From JBOHRE01 sp050732635 (GTDB lineage Bacteria; Gemmatimonadota; Gemmatimonadetes; Longimicrobiales; RSA9), in assembly GCA_050732635.1 (NCBI GenBank), contig JBOHRE010000022.1:1-41530 (forward strand): a stretch of DNA of 41,530 nt. Direction: 5' to 3'. This document shows, piece after piece, positions 16,427 through 26,238 of the stretch. The stretch's first letter is position 1. Every line of letters begins with the position of its first letter. The position numbers were made by a program, and so were the translations under genes. The notes below the pieces were generated by a model that was given only the letters and a program-made list of their open reading frames with translations, was not told the origin of the DNA and did no database searches.

Positions 16427-17095
16427 ATGATGCTCGTTGATCTGAGGCCGGATTTCCTGCTGCAGCTCGTCCTCGCCGCGGTGCTCGGTGGTGTGGTCGG
16501 GTTGGAGCGAGAGATCAACGGCAAGCCGGCGGGCTTTCGCACGAATCTGCTGATCTGTGTCGGCGCGGCGCTTCTGACCGGCCTGTCTCTCGGGATTGCG
16601 CAGGCGGCGGACCCGCTCACGACCAGCGCGGATCCAGCCCGCATCGCGGCTCAGATCGTGAGCGGCATCGGGTTCCTCGGCGCGGGCACGATCCTGCAAT
16701 CGCGAGGCGCCGTGACCGGGTTGACGACGGCAGCGACCCTGTGGGTGGTCGCCGCGATCGGCATCGCAGTCGGCGCGGGCGTGTATGAGGAGGCAATCGG
16801 CGCGACAGCGCTGGTGATCCTCGCGCTGATCGTGCTCGGCAAGGGCGAGGCGTTGCTGATCCGGCGCCGGCACACGAGCACGCTCACGATCTCCACGGAG
16901 GCGGACCTCGCGGCCCTGGATCGGGTTCAGGAGCTGCTGCAGCAGGCCGGCTTCCAGGTGTTCACCGAGGACATCGAGAAGAGCGACGGCGGATACCGCC
17001 TGGTGGTGCGCGTGAGCGGCGGCCGACGCCGCCTGGAGCAGACGCTGCATCTGCTATTGGGTGCGCCGGGCGTGCGGCACATCAGCCAGATCTGA
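16427..17095 (+). CDS. MgtC/SapB-family membrane protein
   Basis: About 222 residues from the ATG at 16427. An upstream TTG/GTG in frame would start inside or next to the heptamer array, so the ATG is preferred. The N-terminal part has four hydrophobic segments, with the family words LLQLVLAAVLGGVVGLEREINGKPAGFRT and IVSGIGFLGAGTIL...GLTTAATLWVVAAIG. The C-terminal third is a soluble ACT-like domain. MgtC proteins are linked to growth at low magnesium, acid and phosphate homeostasis in pathogens, but the environmental members are uncharacterised; this is probably a general SapB-type protein. It is 11 bases upstream of the dehydrogenase gene. Confidence 0.88.
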   Translation: MMLVDLRPDFLLQLVLAAVLGGVVGLEREINGKPAGFRTNLLICVGAALLTGLSLGIAQAADPLTTSADPARIAAQIVSGIGFLGAGTILQSRGAVTGLTTAATLWVVAAIGIAVGAGVYEEAIGATALVILALIVLGKGEALLIRRRHTSTLTISTEADLAALDRVQELLQQAGFQVFTEDIEKSDGGYRLVVRVSGGRRRLEQTLHLLLGAPGVRHISQI

Positions 17096-17106
17096 CGGGA
17101 GCGCCG

Positions 17107-18129
17107 ATGCGCCGCGTGGTCATTGAGATGAACGACGTGCGACCGATCTGGCGCATGCCGGCCGCCGTCCGTGACGCCATCGGCGACGCGTTCCCTGAAG
17201 GCTGGGCGATTACCTGGATCGACGAGCCCGCCGACGCGCGCGGCGATGGGGGTGGCGGTTCGGCGCAGGCGCTGGCACTCGTCGCCGATGCCGAGATCTA
17301 CTTCGGGTTCGGTGTCAGCGATGCCATCGTCGCAGCCGGTAAGGAGCTGCGCTGGGTGCACACGGGCACTGCTGGCGTGCGCGGCTCGCTGTCGCCCGAG
17401 CTGCGTGCGCGCGATGTGATCCTGACGAATTCGGCGGGCATCCATGCGCCTGCCATGGCCGAGACCGTGCTCGCCATGATGCTGCATTTCGCGCGCGGCC
17501 TGGATTGGGCCGTGCGAGCGCAGCGCGAGCGCCGCTGGTGGAAGGAGCCATTCGACGCGCTCGATTCGCCGGTCCGCGAGCTGGCGGCGAGTACCGTCGG
17601 CGTGCTGGGTTACGGAGGCATCGGCAAGGCCGTCGCGCAGCGCAGCCTGGCGTTCGGCGCACGGGTCGTGGCGCTGCGGCGGAGTGCGGGCAGGGGCGAA
17701 AAGGGGGTTGAGATTGTGCGCGGTCGCGCGGGGCTGGAGCGGCTACTCGACGAATCCGACTTCGTGGTCATCGCGCTGCCCGACACCGAATCGACCACCG
17801 GCATAGTGGACGCCGCCGCGATCGCGCGCATGCGCAAGGATGCGGTGCTGATCAACGTCGCCCGCGGCGCCATCGTCGATGAAGCGGCACTGCTCGACGT
17901 ACTGCGCGGCGGGCGCATCCGCGCCGCTGCCCTCGACGTCTTCGCGACCGAGCCATTGCCCTTCGGCAGTCCGCTATGGGAGCTGCCGAATGTTCTGATC
18001 ACGCCTCACGTTTCCGCCTACACCCACCGCTACTGGCAGCGTGAGCTCGAATTGATTCGGGACAATGTCGAGCACTACCTGAACGGGCGGCCCCTGCGCA
18101 ACGTGGTCGATAAGCAAGCGGGGTATTAA
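17107..18129 (+). CDS. D-isomer-specific 2-hydroxyacid dehydrogenase
   Basis: 340 residues with the two-domain fold. An N-terminal substrate domain with variable start precedes a Rossmann NAD(P)-binding domain whose loop is GVLGYGGIGKAVA (about 160-172). The catalytic triad is visible as Arg in NVARGAIVDE, Glu in FATEPLP and His in ITPHVSAYT. Such enzymes interconvert 2-keto and D-2-hydroxy acids; candidates are glyoxylate/hydroxypyruvate reductase or phosphoglycerate dehydrogenase-like. A C-terminal ACT domain, expected of many SerA proteins, is missing, so the substrate is not assigned. Confidence 0.88.
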   Translation: MRRVVIEMNDVRPIWRMPAAVRDAIGDAFPEGWAITWIDEPADARGDGGGGSAQALALVADAEIYFGFGVSDAIVAAGKELRWVHTGTAGVRGSLSPELRARDVILTNSAGIHAPAMAETVLAMMLHFARGLDWAVRAQRERRWWKEPFDALDSPVRELAASTVGVLGYGGIGKAVAQRSLAFGARVVALRRSAGRGEKGVEIVRGRAGLERLLDESDFVVIALPDTESTTGIVDAAAIARMRKDAVLINVARGAIVDEAALLDVLRGGRIRAAALDVFATEPLPFGSPLWELPNVLITPHVSAYTHRYWQRELELIRDNVEHYLNGRPLRNVVDKQAGY

Positions 18130-18134
18130 ATTCG

Positions 18135-18169
18135 GTTGATGGTTGATGGTTGATGGTTGATGGTTGATG
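18135..18169 (+). repeat. Five tandem copies of GTTGATG (intergenic heptamer array 2)
   Basis: Six bases after the stop of the dehydrogenase gene, GTTGATG is repeated five times exactly, the same unit and count as at 16358-16392, about 1.8 kb away. The pilT ATG is 53 bases beyond the array. The flanking sequences of the two arrays are not related. Confidence 0.95.
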
Positions 18170-18222
18170 GCGGCGTGCCGGGGCGTGCGACCGGGCTCAT
18201 GGCGATTACCCCCTGATCCGAC

Positions 18223-19287
18223 ATGATCGAAATCTTCAAGGCCGCGGTGCAGCGTGGGGCGTCCGACGTGCACATCAAGGCCTCCGATGTGGTGCGTGCC
18301 CGGATCCACGGCGAGCTGATGCCGATCACGAAGCAGCGGCTCACCTCGGACCAGACGCGCGAGATCGCGCTGCAGTTGATTCCGAACAGCGAGGATCGCG
18401 AGCGCGTCGATGACATCACCGATTACGATTGTTCGTTCGGTGCTCCGGGCGTCGGTCGCTTCCGGGTGAACATCATGAGGCAGCGTGGCGCGTTCAGCAT
18501 CGTGCTGCGGACGATTCCCTTCGAGATACCGACACTGGACGGTCTTGGGCTGCCGCCGGTATTGAAGACGGTTGCGCTGGCGGAACGGGGCATGGTGCTG
18601 GTCACCGGGGTCACGGGCTCGGGCAAGAGCACGACGTTGGCGGCGATGGTGGGGCACATCAACCAGAACCGGCGGCGGCACATCATCACGCTCGAGGACC
18701 CGATCGAGTTCCTGCACCAGGACGTGAACAGCTCGGTGACACAGCGTGAAGTGGGCGCTGACACGAAGTCGTTCGCGACCGGATTGCGCGCGGCGTTGCG
18801 TGAGGATCCGGATGTCGTGTTGGTCGGCGAGATGCGCGACACGGAGACGATCGATACGGCGATGAAGGCGGCCGAGACCGGTCACCTGGTGCTGTCGACC
18901 TTGCACACGCAGAATGCGGTGAAGACGATCTCGCGCGTGATCGCGGTATTCCCGCCGCATGAGCAGGGCATGCTCCGGGTGCGACTCGCCGAGAGCCTCA
19001 ACGCAGTGGTCAGTCAGCGCCTGCTGCCGCGGAAGGATCGCAAGGGCCGAGTCGCCGCACTGGAGATCATGATCGTGACCGCGACCATTCGCGAAGCGAT
19101 GCTGGACCCGGAGCGAGTCGACGAGATCTACGACTTCATCGCGCAGGGCAGGGAGCAGTACGGCGCGCAGACCTTCGATCAGCACCTGATGGACCTGGTT
19201 GCCCACGACGTGATCGCGTTCGAGACCGCGTTGGCCGCGGCGAGCAATCCGGCGGACTTCGAGCTCAAGGTCAGGACGCTTGCCTGA
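18223..19287 (+). CDS. pilT: Type IV pilus retraction ATPase, PilT/PilU family
   Basis: A 354-residue hexameric ATPase that drives pilus depolymerisation at the inner membrane. Walker A is GVTGSGKST (129-137), the Asp box is HIITLEDPIEFLH (153-165), Walker B is DVVLVGEMRD (197-206) and the His box STLHTQ is at 225-230. The N-terminal PAS-like domain (1-100) begins ASDVHIKASD (13-22), a PilT hallmark. The C-terminal GREQYGAQTFDQHLMDLV resembles the AIREG...GMQTFDQ motif. It is shorter at the C-terminus than PilU. No other pilus gene is in the window, so the rest of the machine must be elsewhere. The next gene starts inside its last codons. Confidence 0.93.
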   Translation: MIEIFKAAVQRGASDVHIKASDVVRARIHGELMPITKQRLTSDQTREIALQLIPNSEDRERVDDITDYDCSFGAPGVGRFRVNIMRQRGAFSIVLRTIPFEIPTLDGLGLPPVLKTVALAERGMVLVTGVTGSGKSTTLAAMVGHINQNRRRHIITLEDPIEFLHQDVNSSVTQREVGADTKSFATGLRAALREDPDVVLVGEMRDTETIDTAMKAAETGHLVLSTLHTQNAVKTISRVIAVFPPHEQGMLRVRLAESLNAVVSQRLLPRKDRKGRVAALEIMIVTATIREAMLDPERVDEIYDFIAQGREQYGAQTFDQHLMDLVAHDVIAFETALAAASNPADFELKVRTLA

Positions 19288-20209
19288 CACGGGGCTCGAG
19301 CTGGCCGGCGTGCTGGTGCCCGTCACGACGCCCTTCGACGCGGTAACAGGCGAGATCGAGCCGATCCATTTCCGCGAGAACCTGCGCCGCTGGGCCAGCG
19401 AGCCACTGGACGGCTTCGTGCTGTTCGGCTCCACCGGCGAAGGGCCGTTGCTGGATGAGGAGGAAAAGCTCCGGCTGACGGCATTCGCCCGCGATATCGT
19501 GCCGGCCACGCTGCCGCTGGTGGCGGGCGCCGGCGCCGAGTCGACCCGATCCGCGGTCCACCAGGCGCGGTCGCTGGCCGCAGCGGGCGCCGATGCCGTG
19601 ATCGTGGCACCGCCGTCCTACTTCGGACCGTTACTGCCACCGGCGGCGCTGCGCGACCACTTCCTGGCGATCGCCGATGCGTCGCCGGTTCCCGTGGTCC
19701 TCTACAACATTCCCAAGTACACACACGTCAGCCTGGAAGCCGGCCTGGTGGCGGAGCTGGTGCGTCATCCGAACGTGGTGGGGGTGAAGGACTCGAGCGG
19801 CGATGTCAAACGTTTGGCGGCGTTCACCGACGTGTGTGCCCAGGACTGTCGGGTACTGGTGGGGAGTGGCGCCCTGTTGTACACGGCACTCGAGCTGGGC
19901 GTGGCCGGCGGCATCGCGGCGCTGGGACTGGTCGCGCCGCGCGAGTGTGCCGACGTGGTACGTCTGTTCCGGGAAGGCAGGACGCGCGAGGCCGGCCGGT
20001 TACAGGAGCGGATCGCACCCGTTCACCGGGAGATCGTGGCGCGGCTAGGAATCCCGGCACTGAAGGTCGCACTCGATCTGATCGGTTACGCAGGCGGTCC
20101 CCCACGCCCGCCGCTGCAGCCGGCGAGCGAGAAGGAGCGCCGAGAGGTGGCGCGAGTGATGCAGCAGGCCGGTCTGCTGAGCGAAACGGGATCGATACAG
20201 GGGCGTTAG
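19280..20209 (+). CDS. DapA/N-acetylneuraminate lyase-family aldolase (second DapA-like protein)
   Basis: 309 residues beginning at a TTG that overlaps the pilT stop by 8 bases; GTG codons a few residues later are alternatives. The TIM-barrel aldolase marks are FGSTGEGPLL, the Tyr in VLYNIPKYTH and the Schiff-base Lys in GVKDSSGD. The NIPKYTH sequence replaces the NVPGRS of the true DapA upstream: the substrate-binding Arg after the Tyr loop is absent. A different aldehyde substrate is therefore likely, such as 4-hydroxy-2-oxoglutarate or a sugar acid. Function remains unassigned. Confidence 0.85.
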   Translation: MPDTGLELAGVLVPVTTPFDAVTGEIEPIHFRENLRRWASEPLDGFVLFGSTGEGPLLDEEEKLRLTAFARDIVPATLPLVAGAGAESTRSAVHQARSLAAAGADAVIVAPPSYFGPLLPPAALRDHFLAIADASPVPVVLYNIPKYTHVSLEAGLVAELVRHPNVVGVKDSSGDVKRLAAFTDVCAQDCRVLVGSGALLYTALELGVAGGIAALGLVAPRECADVVRLFREGRTREAGRLQERIAPVHREIVARLGIPALKVALDLIGYAGGPPRPPLQPASEKERREVARVMQQAGLLSETGSIQGR

Positions 20210-20259
20210 CCTCTGCGGGACCCGGGCGCGTCTCCCCGACCAAGTGGCGGACAAACGCG

Positions 20260-21492
20260 ATGCTGCAATACCGATCGCAGGACATTCGGGAACGAGTCCG
20301 GCCAGCGAGCGAGGAGGAATCGCGGCAGGCGCGCGCGGACCTCGCGGCATTGTCGCGGCCGCGAATGACGGGCACTGACGGAGCCACGGAAGTGGAGGCC
20401 CAACTGCGCAGCGAGCTGGAGGGCCTCGGCTACACCCTGCAGGAGCTGCCCTTCGAGTTTTCGGCGTGGCCGGGGCGCTTCGGCCTGCCCGCGATAGCGG
20501 GTCTGCTGCTGGCTACGGTGCTTGCCGGCACGGCGCTCCTGCTGCTGGGCAGCGCGCTCGCGGGTGTCATCGTGGTCGCGGTCGGCCTGCTGCTGGTCGC
20601 AGCGCTCGCGGCGCTGGCGCCGGGGGCGATCCAATGGCTGCCGTTCGGTCGGCAGCAGGCGAGGAACCTGCTCGCGCTGCCGGGGAGCGGCCGGCCGCGC
20701 TACATCGTCGCCGCACACCGCGACACGAAATCGCAGGCGGTGCCGACGCTTTACCGCGCGGCGGCCATGCTGATCGCCGGCGGTGGGGCGGTATTCCTGC
20801 TGCTGCTCGGGCTCCTCGGACTCGTGGCACCGGCCGTTCTCTGGAAGCCACTGGTTCTGATCGTGGCCGGTCTGACGGCGATCGGGGCGGGCGTGCTCCT
20901 GTTCTGCTGGGCAGGCAACCATTCGCCCGGGGCGCTCGACAACGCCTCGGGTTTGGCGGCTCTGCTCGGTGTCGCACGCCGGGAACGTGGCGCGAACGAC
21001 GTCGCGTTCCTGCTCACCGATGCCGAGGAGTTGGGCCTGGCCGGCGCGACGGCGGCGGTCCCCGTCCTGCCTCCGGTCATCGGTCTCATCAACATGGATG
21101 GTCTCGACGACCACGGGCCCTTCCATCTCATCGAGCGTCACGGCTGGCCTCGTGCGAAGGGGATCGCCCCGCACATGGCGGCCACGATGCTCGCGGCCGC
21201 TGATGCCTTGGCCTTGCCGCTGGAGCGCCGCAACCTTCCCTTCGGCCTGCTGGTCGATCATGTCGCATACGTGCGTGGCGGGCTGCCGGCGATCACGCTG
21301 ATGCGGGGCACCAGCCGGTCACTGCAACGCGTGCATCGGGCGCAGGACTCGCTCGAGCACCTGTCCGGCGATGGCGTGCAGAGCGCGATCGCGCTGGTGG
21401 CCGGCGCGATCGCGTTGTTGCGCGTGCCGCCGCTGCCACCGCAGAAGATCGCGCGCGGCTCGCTCGTCGCACCTCGAAGCGAGAGCCCGTGA
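20260..21492 (+). CDS. Membrane-embedded M28-family metallopeptidase-like protein
   Basis: 410 residues from ATG at 20260. The catalytic fold is split by membrane helices: segments at about 75-95 and 99-121 come before, and two more (about 165-190 and 196-217) lie within, the peptidase domain. All M28 metal-ligand positions can be matched: His153 and Asp155 in AAHRDTKS, Asp227 in ALDNASG, Glu256/Glu257 in TDAEELGL, Asp280 in INMDGLD and His359 in RVHRAQDS. The usual motif spelling is GAHYDS/DDNASG/DGEE, so this is a diverged member. M28 enzymes are zinc aminopeptidases or carboxypeptidases; the peptide substrate and membrane side are unknown. Confidence 0.72.
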   Translation: MLQYRSQDIRERVRPASEEESRQARADLAALSRPRMTGTDGATEVEAQLRSELEGLGYTLQELPFEFSAWPGRFGLPAIAGLLLATVLAGTALLLLGSALAGVIVVAVGLLLVAALAALAPGAIQWLPFGRQQARNLLALPGSGRPRYIVAAHRDTKSQAVPTLYRAAAMLIAGGGAVFLLLLGLLGLVAPAVLWKPLVLIVAGLTAIGAGVLLFCWAGNHSPGALDNASGLAALLGVARRERGANDVAFLLTDAEELGLAGATAAVPVLPPVIGLINMDGLDDHGPFHLIERHGWPRAKGIAPHMAATMLAAADALALPLERRNLPFGLLVDHVAYVRGGLPAITLMRGTSRSLQRVHRAQDSLEHLSGDGVQSAIALVAGAIALLRVPPLPPQKIARGSLVAPRSESP

Positions 21493-21534
21493 CGCGGCGA
21501 CGCGTGTGCTGAAGAACACCCGACAGATCGCTCG

Positions 21535-22824
<1,290 letters not shown>

Positions 22825-22853
22825 TACGGTGGCCCATCGAGCTGTGGCGCGAT

Positions 22854-24203
22854 TTGACGCCGCCGCAGATGCTCGTGAGCTCCTTCCTGCTCCTGATCAT
22901 CTTGGGCGCACTGGGCCTGAAGCTGCTTCCCGGATTGTACACCGGGGCGCCGCTCAGCTGGACCGATTCGTTCTTCACGGCGACCAGCGCCGTCTGCGTC
23001 ACCGGTCTCATTGTCGTCGACACCGCGACCTATTTCACGCCGCTCGGACAGGCCTTCATCCTGTTACTCATCCAACTCGGCGGCTTGGGCATCCTGACCT
23101 TGACGAGCCTCGTAATCGTCGCACTCGGGAGGCGCCTGTCACTTCGTCGCGAGACGCTCGCCTCGGCGGGTTCACGACTCGGCTACCAAATCGAGCCGGG
23201 CGTCCTAGTGCGACGGGTTGTCCTGCTGACTGCATTCTTCGAGGTGGCCGGCGCGCTGCTGCTATATCTCGATTGGATCCCCGAAATGGGTCCACGAAGG
23301 GCGCTGTGGCCCGCGATATTTCATGCGATCAGCGCGTTCTGCAACGCCGGGTTCTCCGTCTTCTCGGATTCGCTGATGCGCTTCCAGTTGCAGCCTGTGA
23401 CGCTGACGGTCGTCATGCTATTGGTCGTGGTCGGCGGCATGGGCTTTCTCGCGCTCGAGGAGCTGCGCGAGCGCTGGCTCCTCGGCTCGGCGAACCGGCC
23501 GCTGCCGTTATCGCTGCATTCACGCCTCGTCGTGATCATGACTGCAGTGCTCGTGGCAGCGGGGGCGATGCTCTTTCTAATCATGGAGTGGAAGCTCACC
23601 CTGGCCGGTCTTCCGGGCTGGGCGCGCGCATTCAACGCCGTTTTCATGAGCGTCACGCCACGCACGGCCGGGTTCAACACGGTCGACTATTCCCAGGTCT
23701 CGGAGGGCACGGCCTTCCTGACGATCCTGTTGATGTTCGTCGGCGGCTCTCCGGGGTCGATGGCGGGCGGCATCAAAACGACGACGGCCGCCTTGATCGT
23801 GCTCGTCGCCTGGTCACGATTACGGGGACAGCACGTCAGTAGTGCGTGGGGTCGCTCGGTGCCGGAGGAGACGGTGCAGCGGGCGGTCGGCGTAACCGTG
23901 CTGGCGTTCGCGGTGGTGACGGGAGCGATCTTCATCTTCAGCGCGATCGAGTCGGGCCGTGTGGTCCACTCGGAGGGTGGCGGCTTCCTGGCTCATATGT
24001 TCGAGGCGGCCAGCGCGTTCAGCACCGTGGGGCTGTCCATGGGCGCCACGCCCGATTTATCATCGGCAGGCAAGTGGCTCACGATCCTGCTGATGTATGT
24101 GGGAAGGGTCGGCCCACTGACGTTCGCCGCCTCGATCGCGCTGGCCGCACCGCGCCCGGGTGCGCGCTTCCGCTACGCGTATGAGGACGTGGCGATCGGC
24201 TGA
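22854..24203 (+). CDS. ktrB: Potassium transporter TrkH/KtrB family, channel subunit 1
   Basis: About 449 residues with many hydrophobic helices. All four pore loops of the KtrB/TrkH fold are recognisable with their filter glycine: SAVCVTGL (about 43-50), SAFCNAGFS, TPRTAGFNT and SAFSTVGLSMG. It carries potassium (with sodium in some Ktr systems) across the cytoplasmic membrane and needs an RCK regulatory subunit, supplied by the next gene. The start is uncertain: the TTG at 22854 is used here, and the frame is open a further ten codons upstream without an ATG or GTG. It begins 29 bases after purA. Confidence 0.9.
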   Translation: MTPPQMLVSSFLLLIILGALGLKLLPGLYTGAPLSWTDSFFTATSAVCVTGLIVVDTATYFTPLGQAFILLLIQLGGLGILTLTSLVIVALGRRLSLRRETLASAGSRLGYQIEPGVLVRRVVLLTAFFEVAGALLLYLDWIPEMGPRRALWPAIFHAISAFCNAGFSVFSDSLMRFQLQPVTLTVVMLLVVVGGMGFLALEELRERWLLGSANRPLPLSLHSRLVVIMTAVLVAAGAMLFLIMEWKLTLAGLPGWARAFNAVFMSVTPRTAGFNTVDYSQVSEGTAFLTILLMFVGGSPGSMAGGIKTTTAALIVLVAWSRLRGQHVSSAWGRSVPEETVQRAVGVTVLAFAVVTGAIFIFSAIESGRVVHSEGGGFLAHMFEAASAFSTVGLSMGATPDLSSAGKWLTILLMYVGRVGPLTFAASIALAAPRPGARFRYAYEDVAIG

Positions 24204-24225
24204 CCACGGTCGAGAAAGGAATCGC

Positions 24226-24882
24226 ATGAATCGGTTCGTGATCGTCGGCCTCGGCAACTTCGGCTCGGCTGTGGCGGAGAAGCTTCACACTAAAGGCCAC
24301 GAAGTCATCAGCATCGACCTCGACGAGGACGCCGTCGACCGGATTGCGCCACTTGTCGACATCGCCGCCGTGGGCGACGGCCGTGAAGTCGAGCTGCTCC
24401 GGCGGATCGGCGCCGATGACGCCGATGCCGCCGTCATCAGTACCGGTGACGACATCGCCGCCAGCATCCTGGCAACCCTGGCCATGCGCGATATCGGCAT
24501 ACCGGAGGTCTACGTCAAGGTGATTTCTCATGATCACTCCCGCGTGCTGGACAAGCTCGGGGTAACCGAAACCATTTTCCCCGAGCGGGAATCCGGATTC
24601 CGCCTGGCAACGCGCATCGCGAACCGCGGGATCCTCAATTATGTCAGTCTGGGCAGTGATTTCGGCGTGCAGGAAATGGCGGTACCGGACAACTGGATTG
24701 GGCATTCGCTACGCGAGCTGGCCCTGCCGCGGACCCACGGAATCTCTGTGCTCGCCGTCCACGACGTGCTGCAGGATCGCATGATGCCGATACCGGATCC
24801 GGACGCACCGCTCAAGGAATCCGATACGCTCCTGGTCGCGGGTCTCGATGACAACCTGACCCGGGCCGTACGCGTGCGCTGA
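24226..24882 (+). CDS. ktrA: KtrA-like RCK regulatory subunit
   Basis: 218 residues from the ATG at 24226, preceded by AGAAAGGA as a ribosome-binding site. A single RCK_N Rossmann domain opens with FVIVGLGNFGSAVAEKL (nucleotide-binding GxGxxG, residues 8-13) and IDLDEDAVDRI, and an RCK_C domain occupies about 135-218. This one-copy layout is that of KtrA, which forms an octameric, nucleotide-gated ring on KtrB. It is 22 bases downstream of the KtrB-like gene and is assumed to be its partner. Confidence 0.9.
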   Translation: MNRFVIVGLGNFGSAVAEKLHTKGHEVISIDLDEDAVDRIAPLVDIAAVGDGREVELLRRIGADDADAAVISTGDDIAASILATLAMRDIGIPEVYVKVISHDHSRVLDKLGVTETIFPERESGFRLATRIANRGILNYVSLGSDFGVQEMAVPDNWIGHSLRELALPRTHGISVLAVHDVLQDRMMPIPDPDAPLKESDTLLVAGLDDNLTRAVRVR

Positions 24883-24894
24883 GAGCGAACTCGG

Positions 24895-26238
24895 GTGCGC
24901 ATTTTCATCATTGGGGCGGGCGCCGTGGGCTACCATTTAGCGGAGCGATTCTCTCACGAGGCGCACGACGTCATCATCATCGAGCATGATCGGCAGTTGG
25001 TCGATCGGACATCCGAACATCTGGATGTGATCGCGATCCACGGCAACGGCGCTTCGCTGCCGGTCCTCGAGCGCGCCGGGCTCGCGGATGCCGACCTGCT
25101 GCTGGCCGTGACGGGCGCCGACGAGGTCAACCTGATCGCGTGTTTAGCCGCCGCGCAGATGGGCGTCCGCTACAAGGTCGCCCGTATCAGCAATCCCGAG
25201 TACTACGCGGAAGGTAGTGTGCTCTCGCGCGAGCAGCTCGGTATCGACCTGATGATCAACCCGGAGCGGGAGTGCGCATGGGAGACGTTCCAGCTCCTGA
25301 ACAGCGAGGCCGCGACCGACCTCGCGCGGTTCGCCGACGGCCAGGCGATGCTCGTCGGACTGCACGTACGCGAGGGCGCTGTCGTGGCAGGCAAGACGCT
25401 GGAGCAGCTGGGCCGTGAGTTCGCGGGGCGCAACTATGTCACAGCGGCGATCGAGCGGGCGGGCGTGACCGAGATCCCCCGCGGCTCCAGCCGCATGGAA
25501 CCGGGTGACCACATCTTCATGCTCGCGCCGACCCAGGAGCTGTCTGCGATCGCCGCCATGGCAGGCCACGAGGGCTTCAAGCTGCAGCGCGTCTTCATTG
25601 CCGGCGGCAGCGAAGAGGCCGTATACCTCGCGCAGTACCTCGAGGAGCATGCCGTCGCCTGCACGATCCTCGATCACGATCGCGCCCGTTGTGCAGAGCT
25701 CGCGGTTATGCTGCCCGGTGCGCTGATTCTGCATGGCGATGCGACCGACCTCGAGCTGCTCGAGATGGAAGGGATCGAGGGCACCGATGGCTTTGTCGCC
25801 TACACCGGGCATGACGACACCAACATGCTCTCGTGCCTGGTCGCGAAGAGCAGCGGTGCGCGGCGCGTGATCAGTCTGATCGACCGCCAGGACTACATCC
25901 CATTGATCTCCCGCGTCGGCATCGACGCCGCAGTCTCGCCCCGGCGCTCGACGACGAACGCGATCCTGCGCTATGTCCGCCGCGGTAACGTGTTGCGGGT
26001 CGCCACGATCAAGGGCAGCGATGCGGAGGCGCTGGAGCTCGACGTCGCTGCCGATGCCCGGATTGTGGGCAGGCCGCTGCGCGAGGTGAATTTCCCCAAG
26101 CAAGGCGTGCTCGGGCTGATCGTGCGTGACGGCAACGTCATCCTGCCCCGCGGCGACGATCGCGTCGAGCCAGGGGATCGCGTCGTGGTCTTTGCTCTGC
26201 CGGAGGCTGTGCGCGATATCGAGCGACTCTTCGCGTGA
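24895..26238 (+). CDS. trkA: TrkA, tandem-RCK potassium uptake regulator
   Basis: 447 residues from a GTG at 24895. Two RCK units in tandem are visible. The first Rossmann domain (IIGAGAVGYHLAERF, 5-19) has an intact glycine motif. The second starts near residue 231 (RVFIAGGSEEAVYLAQYL), where GGSEEA replaces the canonical glycines, as is usual for the second half of TrkA. RCK_C domains end each half. Length equals E. coli TrkA. Its stop overlaps the GTG of the following trkH by four bases, so TrkA and TrkH are translationally coupled. Confidence 0.94.
   Translation: MRIFIIGAGAVGYHLAERFSHEAHDVIIIEHDRQLVDRTSEHLDVIAIHGNGASLPVLERAGLADADLLLAVTGADEVNLIACLAAAQMGVRYKVARISNPEYYAEGSVLSREQLGIDLMINPERECAWETFQLLNSEAATDLARFADGQAMLVGLHVREGAVVAGKTLEQLGREFAGRNYVTAAIERAGVTEIPRGSSRMEPGDHIFMLAPTQELSAIAAMAGHEGFKLQRVFIAGGSEEAVYLAQYLEEHAVACTILDHDRARCAELAVMLPGALILHGDATDLELLEMEGIEGTDGFVAYTGHDDTNMLSCLVAKSSGARRVISLIDRQDYIPLISRVGIDAAVSPRRSTTNAILRYVRRGNVLRVATIKGSDAEALELDVAADARIVGRPLREVNFPKQGVLGLIVRDGNVILPRGDDRVEPGDRVVVFALPEAVRDIERLFA

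Noticed and set aside
16358..18169. Heptamer arrays as a CRISPR
   Set aside because: The units are 7 bases, contiguous and without spacers.
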